Source: Burkholderiales bacterium
GTDB lineage: Bacteria; Pseudomonadota; Gammaproteobacteria; Burkholderiales; Burkholderiaceae_E
Assembly: GCA_029977705.1 (NCBI GenBank)
Contig: JAPOKJ010000006.1
Coordinates: 37,042 to 101,041, forward strand
DNA length: 64,000 nt
Direction of reading: 5' to 3'
Shown here one piece after another: positions 44,218-52,295 of this stretch. Position numbers and translations under genes: made by a program. Numbering within the stretch: the first letter of the stretch is position 1; each line of letters opens with the position of its first letter. Under the pieces are notes generated by a model that worked only from the letters and a program-made list of their open reading frames with translations, was not told where the DNA came from and searched no databases.

Positions 44218-46389
44218 TCAGTCGGCGATCAGCAGGGTCTGGCCGGTGAAGACGATGCGGTTGCCGCCGCGCGCCTCCAGCGGATAGGCCGGCACATGGC
44301 GCGCATCGAGCCGCTGCAATTGCTCCTTGTCGATGCGGCGCGGTTGCGTGCGCACGACCTGTGAGTCGGGCAGCGGCTTTCGGCCGGACAGATGCTCATA
44401 CAGGTTGTCCAGCGCCTGCAGGAAGTACGGATGCAGGGGTACGAAGCGTGTGGCCAGCCCCGCAAAGGCCGGATGGCCATTGAGGCCGTCGAAATGATGC
44501 GCGTGCGTCACCTCGATATAGCGCAGCCGGCTGTCGGCACCCTCGATCGCCTGGTTCAGCGCAAAGTAGGGGCGGGAGGAGTGGTTGACCGGCACCAGCG
44601 CATCGCTGCGTCCATGCACGATGATGGCCGGCTTGCCGTGCAGGTTGGCGCTGGCCCTGACCTCTTCCAGGCCCCGGCGCAGATCGAGGCCCTGACGCTG
44701 CCGCAGCGCCGTGCTGCCGGCCGCGCCCTGCGCCTGCAGCAGCGCACGCAGGCACAGGGCGCCATCGGCATTGAGGTCCTGGCGACGGGTGCTCGCCGAC
44801 ACGCTGAGCGCGTCCACGGTCGGGCCATTCGGATCGGCCTCATTGATGATCGCCAGGCCGCTGGTGGGCACGATGCCACTGCTGTTGCCGTGCATGCCGG
44901 CCAGCACTTCGGGCGGTGCCTGGACCGGCTTTCCGGCGGGCAGCGCCGCACCGGCATAGCCGAAGCCGCACAGCTCGTCGACGACGCTGGCGCGCGCGTA
45001 GCTCATCGCGTAATTGACGGCGATGCCCGGCGTGGCCAGCGCGTAGTGACTCGCGATCAGGATATCCGACTCGGGCAACCAGCCGCTCTGGTGCAACAGG
45101 GCCAGGGCTTCCTCGGCCTGCGCCGGTGGCGTATCCGTCTTGAGCAGGCCGGCGGCGCGCAAGGCCTGACAGCGACCGGCAGCGCGCGGGGGCGGAATCA
45201 GGGCCAGGCCGGGGGCGCTGCTGAGCGAGGGCGCGTAGGCGGCACAGGGCTGATACAGGTTGGCCAGGGTGATGTAGTCGAACAAGGGCAGGCCGAAGCG
45301 CTCGATGGGGCGCGAGCCCTGTTCGATGCGGATCATTCGCGTCATCGCGGGCTGCACCTGGGGCTCACTGGCAACCACCCCGTCGATCAGGCCGGCAAGG
45401 TCGAGTTCGGCGGCCCGCAGCACGGCGCCGCCACCGTTGGAGACACCGGCGGCCATCACCAGGGTGTTCTGCGCCGTGAGACGGACCGGCTTGAAGCCTT
45501 GTTCGTTGGGCGTGACCAGTTCCTCATTCATCGCCCACAGGCCGAAACGGATGGCGGCCAGGACATCGCGGCCCCAGTCCTTCTCGGGATTTTGCTGCGA
45601 GTGGGCATGCTTGATCGCATGGCGGCCGGGATGCTCGGCGGCCCAGGCGCTGCGACGCCCTGGGAGCAGGTCGGCGACGAACTGGGCGCTGCGCGCCTTG
45701 CCCTGTCCCTCCAGCACCTCGCCCTGCAGGCCGATCACCCGGTCGCGTGAAAGGTCATGGGCACCGGGTCCGGTCCCCTTGTCGGTGTAGGCCACTGCGC
45801 AGCCCTTCTTCAGGCCCCATTCGCCGGCCATGCCGATCGCTCCGTAGACGCCGCGCGAGCCGGAGGACGGAGCCGCCACCAGACAGGGGCGGGCGCTGTT
45901 GAAACGCGCCGGGATCTGCACCATCAGGGTCACGTTCTTCTGGCCGCTGCCATCGTCCGCAAATGCCAGGTATTCGACGCCGGCGATCAGGCCCTCGCCG
46001 GGCTGCACCTGGCCGTTGCCATCGACATTGGGCCCGTGCAGACGGCCATAGCCGCCGGCCTCCTGCATGTCGTGCGCTGCCCGATAGTTGGTGTGGATGG
46101 CGCGACGACGCAACTCGGCGGCCGTGGGCCGCAGGGGATCGGCAAAGGCGGGGGTCTGGTCCGAGCCCAGCCCGGTCTTGCCCAAGCCTGCGGTCAACAG
46201 GTCGTCGCTCACCCCGTCATAGGAGGTACGCACGATGCTGTGCACGAAGCCCGGCTTTTCGTTGGGCGGGGCGGGCGGCTGCCGGTTCAACACCTGCGGT
46301 ACCGGTATGTTCAGGCGATCAGCCACCGTGCAGCCTGCCGCCAGCAGGCACAGCAGCAGCAGCGCGGCACGGGGCCGGCGCAGGCGCAT
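44218..46389 (-). CDS. D-3-hydroxybutyrate oligomer hydrolase
   Basis: The 723-residue protein matches the 3HB-oligomer hydrolase family of poly(3-hydroxybutyrate)-using betaproteobacteria. The nucleophile motif is GVSNGGGAV near residues 314-322, with VHGRSDALVP and HAHHFDGLNGHP near the C-terminus supplying acid and His candidates. The N-terminus chosen (46389) is a lipoprotein-like signal, LLLLCLLAAGC, with a lipobox cysteine at residue 20. This suggests an envelope-anchored enzyme that releases 3-hydroxybutyrate from short oligomers. Earlier in-frame ATGs (46446, 46494) exist; none has a clear ribosome site. Confidence 0.88.
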   Translation of the reverse strand: MRLRRPRAALLLLCLLAAGCTVADRLNIPVPQVLNRQPPAPPNEKPGFVHSIVRTSYDGVSDDLLTAGLGKTGLGSDQTPAFADPLRPTAAELRRRAIHTNYRAAHDMQEAGGYGRLHGPNVDGNGQVQPGEGLIAGVEYLAFADDGSGQKNVTLMVQIPARFNSARPCLVAAPSSGSRGVYGAIGMAGEWGLKKGCAVAYTDKGTGPGAHDLSRDRVIGLQGEVLEGQGKARSAQFVADLLPGRRSAWAAEHPGRHAIKHAHSQQNPEKDWGRDVLAAIRFGLWAMNEELVTPNEQGFKPVRLTAQNTLVMAAGVSNGGGAVLRAAELDLAGLIDGVVASEPQVQPAMTRMIRIEQGSRPIERFGLPLFDYITLANLYQPCAAYAPSLSSAPGLALIPPPRAAGRCQALRAAGLLKTDTPPAQAEEALALLHQSGWLPESDILIASHYALATPGIAVNYAMSYARASVVDELCGFGYAGAALPAGKPVQAPPEVLAGMHGNSSGIVPTSGLAIINEADPNGPTVDALSVSASTRRQDLNADGALCLRALLQAQGAAGSTALRQRQGLDLRRGLEEVRASANLHGKPAIIVHGRSDALVPVNHSSRPYFALNQAIEGADSRLRYIEVTHAHHFDGLNGHPAFAGLATRFVPLHPYFLQALDNLYEHLSGRKPLPDSQVVRTQPRRIDKEQLQRLDARHVPAYPLEARGGNRIVFTGQTLLIAD

Positions 46390-46588
46390 CGCAAGGGGGT
46401 GGACGGGGGTCGGCCGGGCAGGGCGGGTGGGGCAGGGGGGCAGCATGCGCCGATCATCGCCCAAAAAGCCGGCCCCGGGAAGGCATCCGTGCACATCCAG
46501 GCCCGTCCTCTCAGGGCCTTTCCTCTACACTTGACGCAGCTGTTGCCAGCCACCGACGACCCCTGCGAGATCCCACGGAGACCCCCTC

Positions 46589-48478
46589 ATGAGCACCGCC
46601 ACCGACATCACCCGCGCCGCCAACCTGGCCTTCAGCGAGCAGATGCCCCCCGAGGATGGTCAGGATTTTGCGGATGCCCGTGCCGGCTTCATTGGCACCT
46701 GGGATGAGCCGGTCATCAAGGATCCCGAGGGCCGCGTGGTCTGGAACTTTGCGCAATACGATTTTCTCGAGGCGGAGCAGGCCCCCGATACGGTCAACCC
46801 GAGCCTGTGGCGGCAGGCGCGCCTGAACCGCATCCATGGCCTGTTCAAGGTCTGCGAGCGCATTTATCAGGTGCGCGGATTCGACATCGCCAACCTGTCG
46901 ATCATCGAGGGCGATACCGGCCTGATCCTGATCGATCCGCTGACCACGGTGGATGTGGCGCGGGCAGCCCTGGCCCTGTATCTGCGGCATCGGCCAGCCC
47001 GGCCGATCGTGGCAGTCATCTACACCCACAGCCACGTGGACCACTATGGCGGTGTCAAGGGGGTGATCAGCCAGGCGCAGGTCGATGCCGGGCAGGTGCA
47101 GGTCATCGCACCCTCGGGCTTCCTGCAGGAGGCCGTATCGGAAAACCTGATCGCCGGACCGGCGATGCAGCGGCGCGCCCTGTACCAGTTCGGCCCCCTG
47201 ATTCCAGCGGGGGTCGAGGGGCAGGTCGATGCCGGCCTGGGCAAGGTGACGGCGCGGGGCGTGGTCTCGCTGATCGCGCCCACCGTGGAAATCCGTGAGG
47301 AGGTCGAGACCCATCGCATCGATGGCGTCGAGATCGTCTTCCAGCTGACGCCCGAGACCGAGGCGCCGGCCGAGATGCATCTGTTCTTTCCGCAGATGCG
47401 GGCCCTGAACACGGCCGAGAACGTCACCCACCTGATGCACAACCTGTTGCCGATCCGCGGGGCGCAGGCGCGCAATGCATTGGCCTGGAGCAAGTCCATC
47501 GACCACGCCCTGCGGCACTATGCGCCGCATGCGGACCTGGTCTTTGCCCAGCACCACTGGCCCAAGTTCGGCCAGGCCCGTATCACCGGCCTGCTGGCCA
47601 AGCAGCGCGACCTGTACCGCTTCATGCATGACCAGGCGGTGCGCCTGATGAACAAAGGGCTGACCGCGGTCGAGATTGCGGAAACCATCCGCCTGCCGCA
47701 CAGCCTGTCCAACGAATTCCATCTGCGCGGCTACTACGGGGCTCTGGTGCACAACGTCAAGGCGGTCTATCAGCGCTACCTGGGCTGGTATGACGCCAAT
47801 CCGGCCAATCTGAATGCCCTGCCACCGGCCGATTACGCGGCCAAGCTGGTCGAGTACATGGGGGGTGCCGAGGCCGCCCTGCAGCGTGCCCGCGCCGACT
47901 TCGACAAGGGCCAGTATCGCTGGGTGGCGCAGATCGCCAACCATCTCGTGTTTGCCGATCCTTCCAACCAGGCGGCGCGCGACCTGTGCATCGCTGCCTT
48001 CGAGCAGATGGCCTTCCAGGCCGAGGCCTCGACCTGGCGCAACGCCTACCTGCAGGGGGCCATCGAGATGCGCCAGGGCGCGCCGCGCCAGGCGATGCGG
48101 GCAGCCGGCGGCGGCGACTCGGTCAAGGCGCTGCGCAGTGACATGATCTTCGACATGCTCGCCATCCGTGTCCTGCCCGAGAAGGCCGAAGGACGGCACC
48201 TGGTCATCAACTGGCACTTCAGCGACAGTGGCGACAAGGTGGCCAGCAACCTCGAGAACTGCGTGCTCAGTTACCGCCTTGATTGCGAGCGCGCCGATGC
48301 CCAGACGCAGGTGCGCATGCCGCGCGCGGCCCTGGTGGCCGTGATGACCCGCCAGGCCAGCCTTGACGAACTCGTCACCAAGGGCGTGCTGGTCATCGAG
48401 GGCCGTCGCGAGGCTCTGGGCGAGTTGTTCGGGATGCTCGACGAGTTCGGTGTGATGTTCAACATCGTCGAGCCCTGA
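46589..48478 (+). CDS. Alkyl/aryl-sulfatase (SdsA1-like MBL fold)
   Basis: The 629-residue protein has the metallo-beta-lactamase zinc motif YTHSHVDHYGG near residues 149-159 and further ligands in FFPQMRALNTAENVTHLMHN. A dimerisation helix region and a C-terminal SCP2-like domain (about 510-629) follow, the SdsA1/YjcS plan. Such enzymes hydrolyse primary or secondary alkyl sulfates to alcohol and sulfate. Unlike secreted SdsA1 it has no signal peptide, which points to the cytosol. The ATG at 46589 has GGAG within the preceding 12 bases. It is divergent from the oligomer hydrolase gene. Confidence 0.9.
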   Translation: MSTATDITRAANLAFSEQMPPEDGQDFADARAGFIGTWDEPVIKDPEGRVVWNFAQYDFLEAEQAPDTVNPSLWRQARLNRIHGLFKVCERIYQVRGFDIANLSIIEGDTGLILIDPLTTVDVARAALALYLRHRPARPIVAVIYTHSHVDHYGGVKGVISQAQVDAGQVQVIAPSGFLQEAVSENLIAGPAMQRRALYQFGPLIPAGVEGQVDAGLGKVTARGVVSLIAPTVEIREEVETHRIDGVEIVFQLTPETEAPAEMHLFFPQMRALNTAENVTHLMHNLLPIRGAQARNALAWSKSIDHALRHYAPHADLVFAQHHWPKFGQARITGLLAKQRDLYRFMHDQAVRLMNKGLTAVEIAETIRLPHSLSNEFHLRGYYGALVHNVKAVYQRYLGWYDANPANLNALPPADYAAKLVEYMGGAEAALQRARADFDKGQYRWVAQIANHLVFADPSNQAARDLCIAAFEQMAFQAEASTWRNAYLQGAIEMRQGAPRQAMRAAGGGDSVKALRSDMIFDMLAIRVLPEKAEGRHLVINWHFSDSGDKVASNLENCVLSYRLDCERADAQTQVRMPRAALVAVMTRQASLDELVTKGVLVIEGRREALGELFGMLDEFGVMFNIVEP

Positions 48479-48493
48479 TTTTCAGGGCAGGAT

Positions 48494-49603
48494 TCAGGTG
48501 GCCAGGGTGACTTCCGCCTTCTGGCGTCGTGCGATCACCGGCCAGTCCCAGTCGATGCCCAGGCCAGGTTCGTCCGGCGGAATCGCGAAGCCATCGTGCA
48601 CCTGGATGCTGCTGCGCGTCACCTCGTCCAGCTGCGGGATGTACTCCACCCAGGGGGCATTCGGGACGGCAGCGCACAGGCTGACATGCAATTCCATCAG
48701 GAAATGCGGACATACCGGCACGTTGAAGCCCTCGGCCAGGTGTGCGGTCTTGATCCAGGGCGTGATGCCGCCGATGCGGGCCACATCGGGCTGAACGATC
48801 GAGCAGGCCCCCTGCTCGAGGTATTCGCGGAATTGGGACAGGTGGTACATCGATTCGCCCACTGCCACCGGAATGCGGGTGTGGCGACGCAATTGCACAT
48901 GGCCGCTGACATCCTCGGCGGGCAGGGGCTCCTCGATCCAGCCCAGATCCAGTCCGTCGAAGGCATGGGCCCGGCGCACCACCTCGCTGCGATTGAAGCC
49001 CTGGTTGGCATCGGTGAACAGGTCAAAGCCGGGGCCCACTGCCTGGCGCACGGCGGCGAGACGGGCCACGTCTTCGGACACATGGGGGCGACCGATCTTG
49101 ATCTTGGCACCGCGAAAACCCTGCGCCTGGGCCTGCAGTGTCTGGTCGACCAGTTCCTCGGGGCTCAGGTGCAGCCAACCGCCCTCGGTGGTGTAGACCG
49201 GCACGCGCGGCTGGGCGCCGCCGAGCAATTGCCACAGCGGCAAACGCTGGCTGCGGGCGCGCCAGTCCCACAGGGCGGTATCGACGCAGGCCAGGGCCAG
49301 GCTGGTGATGGCGCCCACGGCGGTGGCATGGGTGTGGAAGAACAAGTCCTTCCAGATCGCCTCGATCAAGACCGGGTCGCGGCCCAGCAGGCGCGGCGCC
49401 AGATGGTCCTTGAGCAGGGCCATCACCGAGGAGCCCCCGGTGCCGATGGTGTAGGCATAGCCGGTGCTGAGCAGGCCGTCGCTGGTGTGCAGTGAAAGCA
49501 GGATCGTCTCCTGGGTCACGAAGGACTGGATGGCGTCGGTGCGCAGCACCTTCGGGGGCAGGTCGATCTGTCGCAGGGTGATGCGTTCGATGAGCGTGGG
49601 CAT
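48494..49603 (-). CDS. Enolase-superfamily sugar-acid dehydratase (MR subgroup)
   Basis: This 369-residue TIM-barrel enzyme shows the mandelate-racemase-subgroup residues: K-x-K in GAKIKIG near 166-172, metal ligands in FTDANQGF, WIEEPL and VGESM, an Asp in QPDVARIGG, and a His in CPHFLMELH for the His-Asp dyad. The substrate is probably a sugar acid such as a hexarate or aldonate, but family resemblance alone does not decide. The start at 49603 matches the family N-terminus. It is divergent from the GntR gene, and the tandem operator in between suggests shared control with the TRAP/ManD operon. Confidence 0.88.
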   Translation of the reverse strand: MPTLIERITLRQIDLPPKVLRTDAIQSFVTQETILLSLHTSDGLLSTGYAYTIGTGGSSVMALLKDHLAPRLLGRDPVLIEAIWKDLFFHTHATAVGAITSLALACVDTALWDWRARSQRLPLWQLLGGAQPRVPVYTTEGGWLHLSPEELVDQTLQAQAQGFRGAKIKIGRPHVSEDVARLAAVRQAVGPGFDLFTDANQGFNRSEVVRRAHAFDGLDLGWIEEPLPAEDVSGHVQLRRHTRIPVAVGESMYHLSQFREYLEQGACSIVQPDVARIGGITPWIKTAHLAEGFNVPVCPHFLMELHVSLCAAVPNAPWVEYIPQLDEVTRSSIQVHDGFAIPPDEPGLGIDWDWPVIARRQKAEVTLAT

Positions 49604-49743
49604 GGCGGCCTCTGGTCGTGGGGAGATCACCCGGCAGCTCTGGCGCGGGCCTGTGCTTGTCAGCATGACATGAAACCGGCCGGACATGAAGCGAAATGGA
49701 ACCCGGCTTGACGCAGCCCGACGCAGCGGGGACACTGCGGCCT

Positions 49744-49771
49744 GATTGGTCTGACCAGATTGGTCTGACCA
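49744..49771. promoter_or_regulatory. Tandem FadR-family operator
   Basis: A 14-base unit, GATTGGTCTGACCA, is repeated perfectly at 49744-49757 and 49758-49771. Each contains the palindrome TGGTC-T-GACCA (49747-49757 and 49761-49771), which fits the TGGT-N3-ACCA consensus of FadR-subfamily GntR regulators such as PdhR, LldR and UxuR. The array ends 21 bases before the start of the GntR gene itself and lies upstream of the divergent dehydratase gene. It is therefore placed for autoregulation and control of both directions. Confidence 0.75.
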
Positions 49772-49792
49772 GATGGGCTTGCTGCCCTGCCG

Positions 49793-50551
49793 ATGCAAAC
49801 CCGTTACTCCCGTCCTTTGCCGCCATCAACGCCCGCCGTGCCTATCCCTTCCGTCGAACCGCAGCGCCTGTACCGCCAGATTGCCGATCAGCTGGCGCAG
49901 CGCATCCGTGCCGGCTCGTTCGGAATCGGTGATCGCCTGCCGGCCGAGCGCGACCTGGCCCGGCAAATGGGCGTCAGTCGCCCCTCGGTGCGCGAGGCCC
50001 TGATCGCACTGGAGGTCGAGGGCCTGGTCGAGGTGCGCACCGGCTCGGGGGTCTATGTACAGGCCCGCCAGGCACGCAGCCCGGCCGTCGGCACGGCCCG
50101 CGACGAATGGGGGCCGCTCGAGCTGATCCGTGCCCGGCAGGTCGTCGAGGGTGAGGTCGCGGCAATGGCCGCCCGCCAGGCCCGGCGCAAGGATGTCAGC
50201 GCCATGAAGCAGGCCCTGCAGCGGATGCGGGACGACGCCGCAGCCGGCGTCATGCCCTTGCAGGGCGATCGGGACTTTCATGCCGCGATTGCAGCGGCCT
50301 GTGGCAATGCCGTGCTGGCCGAGACCGTCCAGTCCTTCTGGGATTCGCGGCGCGGGCCGGTGTTTGCGCGATTGGGCGGCCATTTCGAAACCGCCGCGTC
50401 CTGGCGCAAGGCCGTCGATGAGCACGAGGCGGTGCTGGCGGCCATCCAGGCGCATGAGCCGGAAGACGCGCGCCGCTGCATGCAGGAACATCTGGACCGG
50501 GCCCATGCCCGTTTCAGTGTCAGCTGGCGTAAAGTCCGATCAAGATCCTGA
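49793..50551 (+). CDS. GntR/FadR-family transcriptional regulator
   Basis: The 252-residue protein has a GntR winged helix (YRQIADQLAQRIRAGSFGIGDRLPAERDLARQMGVSRPSVREAL, about residues 27-70) and a C-terminal all-helical FCD domain with conserved D/H metal or effector residues (DRDFHAAIAAACGN near 158-171). Organisation and neighbours resemble UxuR/ExuR-type hexuronate repressors. The start is taken at ATG 49793, though a GTG at 49838 nearer the DNA-binding domain is possible; neither has a strong ribosome site. It leads the TRAP-uxuB-like-manD operon, 56 bases before dctP. Confidence 0.9.
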   Translation: MQTRYSRPLPPSTPAVPIPSVEPQRLYRQIADQLAQRIRAGSFGIGDRLPAERDLARQMGVSRPSVREALIALEVEGLVEVRTGSGVYVQARQARSPAVGTARDEWGPLELIRARQVVEGEVAAMAARQARRKDVSAMKQALQRMRDDAAAGVMPLQGDRDFHAAIAAACGNAVLAETVQSFWDSRRGPVFARLGGHFETAASWRKAVDEHEAVLAAIQAHEPEDARRCMQEHLDRAHARFSVSWRKVRSRS

Positions 50552-50607
50552 TTTGAAGAGGGGGCCGGCCGTGCCGGCACCCGTCCTGTTCCACCTGTGA
50601 GGAGACC

Positions 50608-51597
50608 ATGATGAGCAAACGAATGATGATGAAATGGGCGTTGGGTGCAATGGCCACGGCCTGTGCAATGGGCGCCACCGGCATGGCCCAGGCCCAGACC
50701 AAGCTGAAGTGGGCCCATGTCTACGAGACCAGCGAGCCGTATCACACCGAATCGGTGTGGGCTGCCGAGGAAATCAAGAAGCGCACCGGCGGGCGCTACG
50801 AGATCCAGGTCTTTCCCGCCTCGACGCTGGGCAAGGAGACCGACATCAACCAGGGCCTGACCCTGGGCACGGTGGATATGATCATCTCCGGCCCCAGCTT
50901 TGCGGCGCGCAGCTATCCGCGCATTGGCGTGGCCTACTATCCGTTCATCTTCCGTGATGCCGACCACCTGATTGCCTACAGCAAGAGCGCGGTGTTCAAG
51001 GAGATGATCGACGGCTACCGCGCCAAGACTGGCATCCAGACACTGGCCTACACCTACTACGGGGCGCGCCACACGACGGCACAGAAGGCCTTCACCGACT
51101 GCGCCGGCATGAAGGGGCTGAAAATCCGCGTGCCCGATGTGCCGGCCTATCGCGCCACGCCTGAGGCCTGCGGCGCCAATCCGACCCCGATTGCCTTTGC
51201 CGAGGTCTATCTGGCCCTGCAAAACGGTACGGTCGATGCCCAGGAAAATCCCCTGACCACGATCGAGGCCAAGAAGTTCTATGAGGTCCAAAAGCACATC
51301 ATGCTGACCGGCCACATCGTCGATGGCCTGACCACCCAGGTGGCCCCGCACGTGTGGAACAAGCTCAGTGATGCCGACAAGAAGGTCTTCACCGACGTGG
51401 CTCTCGAAGCCGCAGCCCGTGCCACCAACCAGATCAAGAAGCGTGAGGCCGAACTGATCGACGAGTTCAAGAAGAAGGGCCTGGGCGTGCATGCCATCAA
51501 CCGCCAGAGCTTTGTCGATGCCGTGCTCAAGGCCAAGACGGTCGAGTCGCTGGGCTATGACAAGAAGGACTACGATCGCATCGTGGCGATCAAGTAA
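50608..51597 (+). CDS. dctP: TRAP transporter substrate-binding protein (DctP family, sugar acid)
   Basis: The 329-residue protein has a Sec signal with cleavage after the MAQAQ region at about residue 30. The DctP core includes GLKIRVPDVPAYRATPEACGANPTPIAFAEVY near 171-202 and DAQENP. The Arg of KIRV would bind the carboxylate of the ligand. Given the uronate-type enzymes downstream, a hexuronate or aldonate ligand is the best guess. GAGGAGA lies just before the ATG. A strong hairpin follows its stop, before the permease genes. Confidence 0.92.
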   Translation: MMSKRMMMKWALGAMATACAMGATGMAQAQTKLKWAHVYETSEPYHTESVWAAEEIKKRTGGRYEIQVFPASTLGKETDINQGLTLGTVDMIISGPSFAARSYPRIGVAYYPFIFRDADHLIAYSKSAVFKEMIDGYRAKTGIQTLAYTYYGARHTTAQKAFTDCAGMKGLKIRVPDVPAYRATPEACGANPTPIAFAEVYLALQNGTVDAQENPLTTIEAKKFYEVQKHIMLTGHIVDGLTTQVAPHVWNKLSDADKKVFTDVALEAAARATNQIKKREAELIDEFKKKGLGVHAINRQSFVDAVLKAKTVESLGYDKKDYDRIVAIK

Positions 51598-51614
51598 GGT
51601 TTGACGGCCGATGA

Positions 51615-51641
51615 GGCCTTGCTGCCGCTGGCGGCAAGGCC
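51615..51641 (+). other. Strong intercistronic hairpin after the TRAP binding-protein gene
   Basis: GGCCTTGC-T-GCC (51615-51626) pairs with GGC-G-GCAAGGCC (51630-51641), a twelve-pair stem with one T-G pair and a three-base GCT loop. It begins 17 bases after the dctP stop and ends 70 bases before the small permease start. Only a weak T-rich stretch follows. It probably protects the dctP mRNA 3' end or attenuates read-through, raising binding protein over permease. Confidence 0.6.
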
Positions 51642-51711
51642 ACGCCTCCTTGTTGATGCCGTGCGCGGTCCCTGACGGGTGGCGCACGCAACCGATTGCT
51701 CCAGGTGCGCC

Positions 51712-52287
51712 ATGCAAGCTGAACATTCCCCTGCCCAGAGCCAGAAGATCGTCGGCGACGACGGTCAATTCCATGTCGAGGACGAAGCCGTCGATTTTTC
51801 GGGAACGCAGGCCGAGGCCTGGATCGCCCTGGGCTTTTTCTGGCTGCTGGGAGCCACCGTGCTGCTGCAGTTCGTGACCCGCTATGTGCTCAATGACTCG
51901 GCCGCCTGGACCGAGGAGATCGCACGCTACCTGCTGATCGCCACCGTCTTCGTGGGTGCGGCGGTCGGGGTGGCCAAGAACAATCACATCCAGGTCGATT
52001 TCTTCTACCGCTTCATGCCCAAGCAGGCGGCCCGTGCGATGGCCCTGCTGGTCGATGTGCTGCGGGTGCTGTTCTTTGGCGCCACCGTGGTGCTCACCTG
52101 GATGATGATGCAGAAGATGGACAACTACAAGATGACCATCGTTGATCTGCCGATGAACATCGTCTATGGGGTCTGCCTGTTCGGCTTTGCCGCGATGTTC
52201 CTGCGCTCCCTGCTGGTGGCCCGGGTGCACTGGCAACGCGGCTACTCGGTGCTCGAGCGCCCCGAGTCCACCATGCTCGATCGCTGA
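51712..52287 (+). CDS. dctQ: TRAP transporter small permease (DctQ family)
   Basis: The 191-residue protein has four hydrophobic segments (about 37-57, 72-92, 110-130 and 150-168) and the DctQ-like DSAAWTEEIARYLLIATVFVGAAVGV segment. It scaffolds the large permease. The first 35 residues form an acidic, hydrophilic leader, longer than usual. The ATG at 51712 has AGGTG seven bases upstream; a GTG 11 codons earlier is less likely. The dctM gene follows after eight bases. Confidence 0.9.
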   Translation: MQAEHSPAQSQKIVGDDGQFHVEDEAVDFSGTQAEAWIALGFFWLLGATVLLQFVTRYVLNDSAAWTEEIARYLLIATVFVGAAVGVAKNNHIQVDFFYRFMPKQAARAMALLVDVLRVLFFGATVVLTWMMMQKMDNYKMTIVDLPMNIVYGVCLFGFAAMFLRSLLVARVHWQRGYSVLERPESTMLDR

Positions 52288-52295
52288 GGGTCCTC

